Notes under the pieces: model-generated
Told to the model about the DNA's origin: nothing
Database searches by the model: none
Seen by the model: only the letters and a program-made list of their open reading frames with translations
Program-made: the position numbers and the translations under genes
In this document: piece by piece, positions 11,107-20,900 of the stretch
Numbering within the stretch: position 1 is the first letter of the stretch
Layout of the letters: each line of letters opens with the position of its first letter
Assembly (NCBI GenBank): GCA_910574455.1
Contig: CAJSYZ010000007.1
Span: 5,575,974 to 5,639,973 of the forward strand
DNA length: 64,000 bases
Direction: 5' to 3'
Source: Trichaptum fuscoviolaceum
Lineage: Eukaryota > Basidiomycota > Agaricomycetes > Hymenochaetales > Trichaptaceae

Positions 11107-14100
11107 GTGGGTCTAGGCGCGCGGTCGTTCCGCCAAAGACCCCGAACCGATTTTCGCTGTTAGATGATGATGTATCCGATCCCTCTGTGTACAATCGTAC
11201 TTCGCTAATACACAAGAGTTTGCGTCGATTCATCCATGTCCCAGTGAGAATAAGTGACGGCCGAAAGATTTTGAGCATGAGAGCGCTGCTAGACTGCGGT
11301 GCATTTTCGGTGATTATCAACCAGAAGCTGGTGCGGAAGTTCGGACTACGTACTCGTCCTCTCGACCGACCAATCAAGGTGTACAACGCCGACGATTCGC
11401 TGAACCAGAGTGGTCCGATTACAGACCAAGTCCGACTTACTCTGGAGATCGGTGGACACAAAGAAGAAGTCGATGCCACAGTGGCAAACATCGGAGACTA
11501 TCCGTTGATTATTGGGATAGATTGGCTACACCACCATAACCCCGAGATTGATTGGAACGACGAGACCATCAGCTTCACGCGATGTCCGAACGAATGCCGC
11601 CCTGTCGAAGCGGCTAGAGTCGTAGAAGTCGGACAACCGCTACCCCGCGCCGTTCGCAAGTTGCGGACCGCGCGGTGCAAGAACAGTCGACAGATGCGAC
11701 CGCGACCGCAGCCCCATGCGAGAGTCTGCGTTGCGGAAGTCGGTGATGATTCAGATGAGTCGGACAGTGAGTCTGACGACCTTGCGAAGATTCCCCCCGG
11801 ATTTCGGTACTCCGAAAAGTACATGGACATCTACCATGACGCGGAGCAGTTCTACGTGGCGGACGATCCGGACTTTGTGCATAAAGTTGCGGCCTCGTAT
11901 ACCTGGTCGCAGGCGATTGCGGAGAAGTCGGCAGTGAAGGAGGGTGACAAGTCCTTCGAGGAGATGGTCCCCCCGCAGTACCGCGAGTTTGCGAAGGTGT
12001 TTTCGAAGTCAGAGGCCGAACGGTTGCCCGAAAGGAAGCCGTTTGACCATGCGATCGACCTGGAGCCCGGATCGACACCTTCGTACAGCAAGATCTATCC
12101 GATGGCACCGGCGGAACGTGCAGCCTTGAAGGAGTTCATTGAGGAGAACCTCCGCAAGGGCTACATCCGTCCGTCGAAGTCCCCCGCCGCTGCTCCGGTC
12201 TTCTTCATCAAGAAGAAGGACGGATCGCTTCGGATGGTCGTCGACTACCGAAAACTCAACGAGATCACTGTCAAAAATCGGTACCCGCTCCCGCTGACCA
12301 CCGAACTCATCGATTCCTTGAAGAAGGCCCGCATTTTCACGAAGCTTGACTTGCGGGCCGGATACAACAATATCCGCATCAAGGAAGGCGACGAGTGGAA
12401 GGCCGCTTTTCGGACTCAGGAAGGACACTTCGAACCGACCGTTATGACTTTCGGACTTACGAACGCACCCGCTACGTTTCAGCGGATGATGAACGAGCTC
12501 TTCAAGGATATGCTGGATGTTATTGTCATTATCTACCTTGATGACATCTGCATTTTTTCGGAGAACGAGTCGGAGCACGAGGAACATGTTAAGGAGGTAC
12601 TCCGACGTCTGGAGAAGTATGACCTGTTCTGTAAGCCCGAAAAGTGCGAGTTCCACAAGGACTCCATCGAGTACTTGGGTATGATCATTGGCTCTGGAAT
12701 TATCTCGATGGATCCGAAGAAGGTCGAAGCGGTGGCCGACTGGCCGACTCCGGCGAAGGTGAAGGACATTCAGGCTTTCTTGGGGTTCGCAAACTTCTAC
12801 CGACGTTTTATCAAGGACTTCTCGAAGCTGGCGGTTCCCATGACCGAATTGTTGCGGAAGGATGTCCAGTGGCGCTGGACTACCCGCCAGCAAGAGTCCT
12901 TCGATGGTCTGAAGAAGAAGTTTGCGGAGGCACCGGTCCTCGCGATGCCCGACCTCGAGAAACCCTTCATCCTCGAATGCGATGCTTCGGACTTTGCGAC
13001 CGGAGCGGTACTTTCGCAGATCGGACCAGACGGTGACATTCACCCAGTGGCCTACTATTCGAAGTCCTTGGGCGATGCGGAGAGGAACTATGAGATCCAC
13101 GACAAAGAGCTCCTAGCCATTGTCCGAGCCTTGGACGAGTGGCGGCACTATCTCGAAGGAAGTCCGCACAAAATTGATATTGTGTCGGACCACCGAAACC
13201 TGCTCTTCTTTGCGGAAGCCCGAAACCTTACGAGACGTCAGGCCCGCTGGAGCTTGTTCCTTAGCCGTTTTGACTTTCTGATCCGTCACCGTCCCGGACG
13301 ACTCGGTGGAAAGCCGGATGCTTTGTCCAGGCGCGAAGATCTTCGCCCTGACGGACCGGACAATACGAACAAGGTCCTGCTGGACACGAACCGCTTCTAC
13401 ACGTTGGCGATGCGACGAGGGATGGTCCGGGCCGAGGGGGATACGGAGTTGTTGCGGAGGATTCGGGAGTCCGAGAGGTTTGACGAGGAATTGGTCGAGG
13501 CGATTGAGAAGGTGAAGGAAGGGGCTCCGCGCGCGCTGGCGAACGATTTGGAGGAGTGGAACACGGAGGATGGGCTGCTGCTGTACCGGGGTAAGGTCTA
13601 TGTGCCGAAGGACGAGGAGATCCGCCGCGATATCGTCAAGTTACACCACGATTCGCTTCCGGTCGGACATCCGGGTCGTTGGAAGACCTACGAGTTGGTG
13701 AGTCGGAACTACTGGTGGCCTGGTATGTCTACCTTCGTCGAGCGGTACGTGTCGGGCTGTGACACTTGTATGCGGACGAAGAACATCCCGCAACGTCCAG
13801 TTGGTCCGCTTCAGCCCAACGAAGTACCAGACGGACCGTGGCAGGTCATTTCATGCGATTTCATCACACAGCTGCCACAGTCCGGCGAATACGACGCCAT
13901 CTTTGTGGTTGTAGACCGACTCACCAAACAGGCGCATTTCATACCGACGACCTCGGATATTGACTCCGCGCGGACAGCCGACTTGTTTGTGTCCGAAGTT
14001 TGGAAACACCATGGCACGCCGCGCAAAGTCATTTCGGACCGGGGTACGCAGTTTGTGTCCCGGTTTATGAAGGCGGTACTCCATCGACTTGGGATCGAGG

Positions 14101-14906
14101 GCGCGACATCGACATCCTTCCACCCGCAAACGGACGGTCAGACCGAGCGGGTGAACCAGGAGTTGGAACAGTATCTCCGCGCGTTCACGGACGTCCGACA
14201 GGAAAATTGGTCGGAGTTGCTACCCATGGCGGAGTTTGCGCACAACACACGAGCGCACTCCGCTACCAAGGTGTCTCCCTTCGCACTGCTCTATGGATAC
14301 GACCCCGAGTTCACTATTGTACCGAGTGCCGGACTTTCGACGGTTCCAGCTGCGGATGACCGACTCGACCTGCTTCAGAAGGCACAGGAGGACGCTCACG
14401 CGGCTCTCGAAGTCGCAGCGGAGCGGATGAAGCGGTACTACGACCAGGGACATGCAGACACGCCGGACATCCGACCAGGAGACAAGGTATGGCTCGACGC
14501 ACGGAATATCGCAATACCGGGCACGCGCAAGCTGAATCCGCGGAGACTCGGACCCTACACGGTTTTGCGGAAGATCGGACTCTTGAATTACGAGCTTCAG
14601 CTGCCCCCGACTATGCGGATTCACCCAGTGTTCCATGTGTCGCTTCTCACGAAGTATACACCGGACACTATTCCTGGTCGCGTCCAGACACCGCCAGAGC
14701 CCGTAAACGTTGACGGCGACGTCGAATACGAAGTATCCGAAGTCCTTAATTCGCGCCGAAGCGGTCGAGGTCGGACTCTGCAGTATTTGGTTCGCTGGAA
14801 AGGCTATGGACCCGAGGAAGACCAATGGATCGATGCCGCGGACATGGAGCATGCCCCCGCCGTTATCCGAAAGTTCTATCGTCGGTACCCCGACGCCATT
14901 CGCTAA
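11103..14906 (+). CDS. pol: Pol polyprotein of gypsy element 1 (PR-RT-RH-IN-chromodomain)
   Basis: About 1,267 residues read as a fusion behind gag. The protease motif is near residues 62-72 (LLDCGAF, with Cys where Ser or Thr is usual). The reverse transcriptase catalytic YLDD is at about 478-481, after the block TKLDLRAGYNNIRI. RNase H starts near 620 (ECDASDFATGAVLS). The integrase has an HHCC zinc finger (HHDSLPVGHPG ... CDTCMRTK) near 847-890 and a catalytic core with Asp in SCDF, Asp in SDRGTQF and Glu in QTERVNQELEQYL. The C-terminal chromodomain (about 1,207-1,260, with LQYLVRWKGY) would bind modified histones and steer integration. No stop or frameshift interrupts it, so it may be active. 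Confidence 0.95.
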   Translation: MSGSRRAVVPPKTPNRFSLLDDDVSDPSVYNRTSLIHKSLRRFIHVPVRISDGRKILSMRALLDCGAFSVIINQKLVRKFGLRTRPLDRPIKVYNADDSLNQSGPITDQVRLTLEIGGHKEEVDATVANIGDYPLIIGIDWLHHHNPEIDWNDETISFTRCPNECRPVEAARVVEVGQPLPRAVRKLRTARCKNSRQMRPRPQPHARVCVAEVGDDSDESDSESDDLAKIPPGFRYSEKYMDIYHDAEQFYVADDPDFVHKVAASYTWSQAIAEKSAVKEGDKSFEEMVPPQYREFAKVFSKSEAERLPERKPFDHAIDLEPGSTPSYSKIYPMAPAERAALKEFIEENLRKGYIRPSKSPAAAPVFFIKKKDGSLRMVVDYRKLNEITVKNRYPLPLTTELIDSLKKARIFTKLDLRAGYNNIRIKEGDEWKAAFRTQEGHFEPTVMTFGLTNAPATFQRMMNELFKDMLDVIVIIYLDDICIFSENESEHEEHVKEVLRRLEKYDLFCKPEKCEFHKDSIEYLGMIIGSGIISMDPKKVEAVADWPTPAKVKDIQAFLGFANFYRRFIKDFSKLAVPMTELLRKDVQWRWTTRQQESFDGLKKKFAEAPVLAMPDLEKPFILECDASDFATGAVLSQIGPDGDIHPVAYYSKSLGDAERNYEIHDKELLAIVRALDEWRHYLEGSPHKIDIVSDHRNLLFFAEARNLTRRQARWSLFLSRFDFLIRHRPGRLGGKPDALSRREDLRPDGPDNTNKVLLDTNRFYTLAMRRGMVRAEGDTELLRRIRESERFDEELVEAIEKVKEGAPRALANDLEEWNTEDGLLLYRGKVYVPKDEEIRRDIVKLHHDSLPVGHPGRWKTYELVSRNYWWPGMSTFVERYVSGCDTCMRTKNIPQRPVGPLQPNEVPDGPWQVISCDFITQLPQSGEYDAIFVVVDRLTKQAHFIPTTSDIDSARTADLFVSEVWKHHGTPRKVISDRGTQFVSRFMKAVLHRLGIEGATSTSFHPQTDGQTERVNQELEQYLRAFTDVRQENWSELLPMAEFAHNTRAHSATKVSPFALLYGYDPEFTIVPSAGLSTVPAADDRLDLLQKAQEDAHAALEVAAERMKRYYDQGHADTPDIRPGDKVWLDARNIAIPGTRKLNPRRLGPYTVLRKIGLLNYELQLPPTMRIHPVFHVSLLTKYTPDTIPGRVQTPPEPVNVDGDVEYEVSEVLNSRRSGRGRTLQYLVRWKGYGPEEDQWIDAADMEHAPAVIRKFYRRYPDAIR

Positions 14907-14934
14907 CGAACGCGCGCGCTCTTTAGGAGCGCCC

Positions 14935-14948
14935 TTGGAGGGGGATAA
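14935..14948 (+). other. Polypurine tract of gypsy element 1
   Basis: GGAGGGGGATAA lies directly before the 3' LTR. In LTR elements this purine run survives RNase H and primes plus-strand DNA synthesis. Confidence 0.75.
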
Positions 14949-15523
14949 TGTCAGGAATCCGCCTCAGGTTATTTTATTTCTTTTATTTTTCCTTTATTTT
15001 CTTTTACGATCATACTCCGAGTCGGATCCCCGACATGTCCGGTCCGAAACCGGACTTTCTTTGACTCCGATTCTCTTCCTTTTTGCGTAGATTACTTGCC
15101 TGTATGTTTGCAGGCCGCTAGGACAAGCGCCCTGCAAGCAATTCTCTTTTCTTTCTTTCTTCCGCCACTCCGACTCGAACCTCCGCTCTACCGATGCGGG
15201 ACCCCGACTAGAGCGGGACCCCGAACTCCGACTTACGTCAGCGGTATAGGTCGGACCTAGTGGATCAGGGTCCAGTGGCTTGGTACTGTATAGTTTTTGC
15301 CTTTGTTCATCAAAACCGCGGATCCCCCTGCGAAGCACTCCACTTTTGGCCTCTTGTAAAGTGCTTCTCAGGTGATGTGTTTATCTTTAGCTCTGATGTG
15401 TAGAATAGCTTAATTGACTTGTAAAGTGCTTCTCAGAGTGAGAACCACCGCTCATTGCGTCCGATCGTCGTCCGTGTCCGATTCAGGGTCTCGAAAGCGA
15501 AGGAACCACTCTAGGTCGTAACA
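14949..15523 (+). repeat. 3' LTR of gypsy element 1
   Basis: A 575-bp copy of the LTR at 9,186-9,761, with the same TGTCAGG start and GTAACA end and one base deleted. Confidence 0.95.
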
Positions 15524-15528
15524 GCGGG
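15524..15528. repeat. Target-site duplication, right copy (GCGGG)
   Basis: Direct repeat of 9,181-9,185. Confidence 0.9.
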
Positions 15529-15643
15529 TCTTGTGGCTGAGGTTGGGGAGGTGCGTTGTCTGGCGACAGTGCGCGCGAGTAGCTGCGGCTTTGAGAGCTC
15601 GTGCACGGAAATCTACAGGCTTGCGAGCTTGTTTCGGGGGCAT
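15529..15643 (-). pseudogene. Gene E, 5' part, cut off by the gypsy insertion
   Basis: An ATG at 15,643-15,641 begins a basic N-terminus (MPPKQARKPVDFRARALK). Removing the retrotransposon and one GCGGG copy joins this DNA to 9,185. The proline-rich frame then continues across the junction without a stop, but it is one base out of phase with the ATG frame. Either a start or splice site lies elsewhere, or a small frameshift was already present. Function is unknown. A role in DNA or RNA binding would be a guess from the basic start only. Confidence 0.45.
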
Positions 15644-16164
15644 AACGCGAAGCAGGAATGCAGCTTGAGAGTCCGATAGTTGTAGTGATTGCGAGAGATG
15701 CGATGGCAAGTGGTGCAGCATCGCGCGACGCGCGATGCCAGCCTGAGTGCTCTCACGTGACCCTCCGCTTTGGTGAGTCGTTGACTCCTTTCCGAGTCCT
15801 TTCGACACGTCGAGACTCGGCATCCCTAGACTTCGCGAAGGCAAATTCGGCGCTTTTTTCTCTGGTCCTTGAACTGCAAGCCTGAGAATTTTACAAAGTT
15901 TGGTAACACCGAGGATCATGTGTATGAGGCGTCAAGGTCACACAAAAGTATGGTATTGGCTCCCAGAGCTAATCTTGTAGGGCCAGCTTTGAACCTATAA
16001 ACCTTTTGAATTGAATGACTGCATATTCCTTGTAGAAATCAGAGGAAATAGATACATATATTGAAGTTCGTAGCTCTCCGTAATTATAACAAGCTGATAC
16101 ATTCATCAATATGCAACAAATGTTCTGGATGACTCGGAGTAGCTACTATAACAGACGGAGGAGA
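15644..16164. other. Gap between gene E and the F-box gene
   Basis: Presumed 5' flank of gene E and 3' flank of the F-box gene, which lies on the same strand. No further gene seen. Confidence 0.3.
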
Positions 16165-17445
16165 TTAAGGTAGAAAAACCAAATTACTTCTGTCAACCCT
16201 ATCGAATATTACAGTAAGTTTCCGATCAACACAGCTTTCTTCAACTTCCTTCCTTCCCTCCGCATTGTTCGGAAACGGGTAAACCGCCATAGTCACAGAC
16301 TTTAGCAGTGGAAACTTCTTTGTGTCTCTTAGACATCTAGAAAGTCTCATCAGATCTGCGTTGTTGACATCGTGATTGCATCTTAAATGCTCGAGTCGCG
16401 GAAGCTCGGAGACGGCGTCCACATCCAATCTCATGTTAAGGAGCACCAACTCCCGGAGGCTATTGAGCAATGAGAACGCCTGACATAGCGGTTGATACGA
16501 AGGCTGATTGCGAGGCTCCATGCACAGCGAGAAGTACTCGAGTGTGGACGACCACGCACGTAAGCAATCGCATAACGCATCTAGGGACTTGTAGTCGTGT
16601 CCACAAACCGAAATCTCAAACCTTGTAACGCCACTGCACATGGTGCATAGTACCTTGAGCTCGTCGTGACAAAGGGAAAAACCCGTGAAGATGACTTCGC
16701 GCAGCTCAGGACAACGACTGACGACCTGTAACGCATCGATCGTTGGCCTACTTGTTTCCTGATCCACGTAATGTGCCGTGATGCTTCGAAGATTCGGCCA
16801 TTTCTGCATCAAATCAAACAGATGCTTCGAATATAGTCTATTATGGCTTCCACCTGACAGGTTCCTGGGAGATATGAAGAAGGATGCGAGCGATTTCTCC
16901 TTCAGCACGCTAAGCAGGGAGACCCTCTTGCCCGTGGCGAATCCCCGGATTTCTACTTCATTAACATTAGGGCAAAGTCGGATAATGCTAATGTTTGTCT
17001 GCGTCCACTTGCGATAGATCCTATCAAGAGCTGGCTCTGACTGCCCAGGATCGTCGACAGCTTCAAGTCCCAGCCTGAGCGTTTTGACCAAGGAAGCCAG
17101 TCGAGAGTTCATCGCCAAGGTAGCCAGCAGGTCCACAGCAATTTTGTAGCCGTTTCGCCTCGGCTGCGTCATCTGCAGATTGCGTAGTCGAGTGCGTCTC
17201 GCATAGAAGCTCTCGCCTTCGATTGTAGGGGATAGATTATGAAAATGGTTTCCGACAGCGACAGTCCGGTACAGGTACTTCTCGGCTACAGCATGCCAGG
17301 AGCTGCAAACCCGAAGCAGGGGTGTGAGAAACCACTGGGGGAGGAAGATCGGAGGCCAAAGTGTTGGTATTTTGTACGCATGCTCCGATATGAAGTCTTC
17401 GATAATGAGTTCCACAACCTCAATAGGCAACGGCGGGTTATTCAT
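16165..17445 (-). CDS. F-box and leucine-rich-repeat-like protein
   Basis: A single-exon 426-residue protein. Residues 1-75 fit an F-box (PLPIEVVELIIEDF ... LLRVCSSWHAVAEKYLYRTV), the helix set that binds Skp1 in SCF ubiquitin ligases. The rest has recurring Leu-rich segments (for example LRSITAHYVD, LRELVLLNMRLD, LPRLEHLRCNHD) typical of substrate-binding LRR arrays in the large F-box families of agaricomycetes. The ATG at 17,445 gives a domain starting at residue 5. It probably acts as a substrate receptor, but the substrate is unknown. No neighbour suggests a pathway. Its codon use and intact frame contrast with the pseudogenes around it. Confidence 0.8.
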   Translation of the reverse strand: MNNPPLPIEVVELIIEDFISEHAYKIPTLWPPIFLPQWFLTPLLRVCSSWHAVAEKYLYRTVAVGNHFHNLSPTIEGESFYARRTRLRNLQMTQPRRNGYKIAVDLLATLAMNSRLASLVKTLRLGLEAVDDPGQSEPALDRIYRKWTQTNISIIRLCPNVNEVEIRGFATGKRVSLLSVLKEKSLASFFISPRNLSGGSHNRLYSKHLFDLMQKWPNLRSITAHYVDQETSRPTIDALQVVSRCPELREVIFTGFSLCHDELKVLCTMCSGVTRFEISVCGHDYKSLDALCDCLRAWSSTLEYFSLCMEPRNQPSYQPLCQAFSLLNSLRELVLLNMRLDVDAVSELPRLEHLRCNHDVNNADLMRLSRCLRDTKKFPLLKSVTMAVYPFPNNAEGRKEVEESCVDRKLTVIFDRVDRSNLVFLP

Positions 17446-17802
17446 TACGGATTCCGAGGGTATCCCTAGTGGTGCATCCTGTAGTCAGTGTTATTGTAGC
17501 AAGAGTATTCATATATGTCCATACCTCTATCAGATCACGTAGGGTAAGTGGACGTTCGCAAAGTAATAAAGCCGGTTAGCTAATCGTGTAGCATCAAGGA
17601 TGATGGTAAGAGAAGAGTCACTGACGTGCAGAGCCCCTGAACTCGATGTAAAAAAATCTCTCACGGTCACGGCGTTAAGTTCAAGTTGTCCAGCAGTTGT
17701 CAGAATCTCAGAGCTTACTACCTGGCGCTCATCTTCTTTTGATCATAGTCCGTGCTTTATTGGACTTACAAATTCTCCAGCATAACTGAATGTGATAGAG
17801 AC
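17446..17802. other. F-box gene upstream region
   Basis: Holds the presumed promoter of the F-box gene on the minus strand. No gene seen. It ends at the left edge of the truncated A2 copy. Confidence 0.3.
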
Positions 17803-18775
17803 TGACTGTTGGCGGTAAGTTTTATATATAACATCTTACACCAGTTTCTCATTGAGTACCATAGTTTCCGGTCCATCGCTATTATTTCTGAAGCATCCCT
17901 TCATCTCGCTCAGGCTGCATGTCAAGCTGCATGTCAAGTAGGGATTTCATGGAAATCGGAAGACTTTGACAGCGTAATTTTTTCACCATTTTCATTGTCC
18001 GCTTTGTCCCTTTCATATGTTACAATCTTGCGCAGCAGACGTGCAGTCAACAGCTACAGTAGCTTTACCACATCCTGCTCTTAACATTCTTGCGTTGGCT
18101 TGATTCAGTTTTGTACAAGTTTATGCAAAGATTCTCTATGCAAATGAGAGGTTGTTTTAGAGCTCGTTTATTGCGAATTAAACTTGCAATAGACGGTTTG
18201 CTACTGTATCGTTGGATGTACGAAATGTGGACACATGGAACCTCTGCACGGAGTTGCATCTACCGAAGAAGATGGAGATTGCGTACAGGTCCGAAACCGG
18301 CGAGACGAAGTATAAGACGATCTTGGTTTGCCCATCTTCAGACGATGTCGCATCTGCAGGTCAGGCCGCCGAGGTTAGAGACGAAGCATCGACCGTGGCA
18401 CAGAAGTCGCTCTGCGTAGGAGGCAAGGAAGCCAAGAATGGTCCAGGATTTATTACGTTCGAGAAAAACGTTGTAGAACCAAGGCTACAGACCGCCTCAG
18501 AGCGTGAGGTGAAACAGGTCATCGGGAAGCAAGGAGACCCGCTCATTCCAGAAGAGTCGAGATGCGGAGGACGCGTAGAAGATCGCAACGGATCAGAGGT
18601 CGTCGTGCATGAGGGCTGCGATGCACCGCCAGCACAAGAGATAGGGATTGATCCTATGGATAAAGGATGTAGTCATGACACCGCCAACGAGGACGATCTA
18701 GAGGAATTAATGAAGAACCGTAAGGCGATTCGGGAGCAGTACCCCGAACAGATATCTATCTGCTCATTGGAGTAG
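17803..18775 (+). pseudogene. Family A copy A2, internally deleted
   Basis: The copy starts at the exon 2/intron 2 border (TTGGCG then GTAAGT) and continues with a decayed exon 3 from 17,865 (SFRSIAIISEASLHLAQ). That exon has a 12-13-bp internal duplication (GCTGCATGTCAA twice) and a frameshift before the CGQQ motif. Near 18,225 it jumps straight into the middle of exon 5 (DTWNLCTELHLPKKM), so exon 4, the Trp-rich block and two introns are gone. From there the frame is open to TAG at 18,773-18,775, with the acidic tail and terminal QISICSLE. It cannot encode a normal family member. Confidence 0.7.
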
Positions 18776-19650
18776 GCGCGCTATGGAGGTCTTCGATCGA
18801 TGGAATAGACTGATGGCGTAGAGCTGCATTGGTTGATTGGCAGAAGGACTTTATCATTGGTGAACAAATCCGTTTCTGGGCTGAATGACATAGGCGTCAA
18901 TGAGGCGCCGAATATAACTGTGTCGTATCTAAATTAGCAATGAGAAATTGCTTTTAGTTAGCAGAAAAGAGCGTAAAACGAGGGCGTAGGGATACTTCTC
19001 AGGAACTCGTCTAGCATTGGGGAATACTGAAAAGGCGGCCAGCCCGGGCGCCATCCAGACATCATCACTGGCACACAGATTACTAGCGTAATCGGGAGTC
19101 GAGTGCAGACAACACGAGCGCGCCCCAGTCATGGCTACCAAGAGGAGCTTGTAAGGCACGTCACATCTAGCCAGAGAACCGGAGCCGCGATGCGTTCTGT
19201 CGCCACTGGGTCGGACACCGAGGTCCATGGGAGGTGAAGGGAAGAATAGACCGTCGCGCTTCTTGGTATCCAAGAACTTGATCGAAGTCCTCTTCGTCAT
19301 ATATATGCGGACGCGATAGGCGCTGCGAGATAGATCAAGTATGCTCGAACCGGTGCACATGCTGGATGCCAAAGCTCGGAGCGACCGGATGCCACGCGCC
19401 GACTTTGAGCCAGATACTCAAGAACTCCAAGAACCACGCGGAAGGAAGTCTTGAGATATATTCCGTTTACTATGAGCGCCCGAGCGAAGTTCGCAAAGAG
19501 AGCCAACCATTCAATGCAGTAGCGTCATGAAATCAAGTTTTCATTCACGTACTAATACATCTTATCTCCTTCCGATCCAAACCCAAGTCCATCCACAGAC
19601 AGGACCAGTATCACATCCTATCGCCATTCAGGCCCACCCAGGACCTCAGG
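18776..19650. other. A2-B2 spacer
   Basis: Homologous to the other A-B spacers. It includes the TTAGCAATGAGAAAT element near 18,932 and the B-type 3' end near 19,490-19,550. Confidence 0.45.
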
Positions 19651-20900
19651 TCAATCTCCACCTTCACTTCCACCACCGTCTCCGTTTAACTCAATACCTC
19701 CGAAACTAACGTACTCTCCCTCCAGACCCAATCTTCCCATGAGGCAGATCTGAAGTCTGGACCTCATTACCATTGTACGCGCCCAGGTCTATTCGATGTT
19801 TGTGGTCATTCTGAGCCTCACGTGATGATGGCCTCTGTATTCGCTGTTCCACTTCGAGTAGAGGCAGAGACGCCCGTGGATGAGGAAGATGGTACGATCG
19901 TGGGATCTGCTGGAGGACGAGCGACAGAGATTTGCTTGAAAGCATCCGAGTTTAGGATGGCGTCGAAGTCGAATGGGACTCTGCGTCCATCGCGCACATG
20001 TCGTCGGCGGTAAACCGTGCTGACAAGCGTGCAGTGCAGCTTCAGCTGTCTATACTTGTCTTCTATGAGGCCGGCTTGGACGAACGATGTGTTGATGAAC
20101 TCTACAATGTTCAGTTTCAATGGTGAAACTGGGAAAAGCTTCGACACGTACCGCAAATTGCTCGTGACTGCCTATTCTCTTCACTCTCACCCGGACCAAC
20201 GAACATAACGCTCGCGTTTCTCGTCCCGTCGTGATGAGGTCGCATTTTGTCGAGCACTTCGAGCGGGATGCGGAGGGGCTGGTCATCTATTACTGCGAGA
20301 ATACGAGGGCGGAGGGAAGTGAGAAGGAAAAGAGCCGTATTCACCGTCCTCGCCCGTCGTAGTAGCAGAAGAGGCTGACGAAGTTTCAGGCGAATCTTCT
20401 TCTGAATCCATGACGCTAAGTGTCAAGTGCAGTCTTCGGGGCGGTATGACAATGCTTTCGTCCAACCCGGTAATGGGTGGGTCGTTTGCGAGCAAGGAAG
20501 AGTGAAGATTGACACACGTGTGCGGAGGTCAGGGATTTGTCCCTTTCATCGTGCCCTTTAAATATTCAGCGAGTCTGAAGTTAAAGAGGGCGTACAAGTG
20601 GGATCGAGAGGACTATTCAGCGACGGTGAGAGAAGGAAAACAGAAATAGTTGAGAGTCGTACAATGTGTTAGTCGTGGTCTTGCGTGCCCGCCAGAGCCA
20701 ATACGACCTTGACCTCGACCTCGGCCAACGCCTCCTATAACGTATCCTCCCCTCGTCCAATTGTGCTGTGCTTGTCCTCAACCTGAACCACTTCCCATTG
20801 CCTTGCCTCCCGCTGCCTTGTTCCCATGGTGGGCAGTTGTCCCAAACGCTTGTTGCATTAAAGTCAGAAGTACGGCGCGAACTGATGGTTACTTCGTGAG
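19651..20900 (-). pseudogene. Family B copy B2, AKAP7-like 2H phosphoesterase, broken
   Basis: Read on the minus strand it shows the 5' exon (EVVQVEDKHSTIGRGE, about 20,860-20,700, followed by an in-frame TAG). The N-lobe follows with GLDESIVIPPRRLHLTLSVM (first HxT). Then come LLTSLRPRILAV and PLRIPLEVLDKM, and the C-lobe with KLHCTLVSTVYRR (second HxT) and RVPFDFDAIL. Frameshifts lie near 20,350, 19,850 and 19,755. The ancestral stop would be at 19,653-19,651. Both HxT motifs remain readable, so loss of function comes from the frame breaks and not from active-site changes. In known AKAP7/ASCC1-type 2H proteins the fold cleaves 2',5' or cyclic phosphodiester bonds in RNA-type substrates. Confidence 0.65.

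Larger units (their letters stand above)
9186..15523 (+). mobile_element. Complete Ty3/gypsy chromovirus, element 1
   Basis: A full-length 6,338-bp LTR retrotransposon with gag, pol (protease, reverse transcriptase, RNase H, integrase and chromodomain in that order), a purine-rich tract before the 3' LTR, TG...CA LTRs and a GCGGG target duplication. Both reading frames are open throughout. The order RT-RH-IN and the C-terminal chromodomain place it with chromoviruses. The base composition of the coding part is richer in G+C, and in TCCGA/CCGAC words, than that of the neighbouring genes. No tRNA primer site could be assigned after the 5' LTR. Confidence 0.95.

Noticed and set aside
12009..13100. 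363-codon minus-strand open frame
   Set aside because: Antisense shadow of the gypsy pol reverse transcriptase region; no domain of its own.
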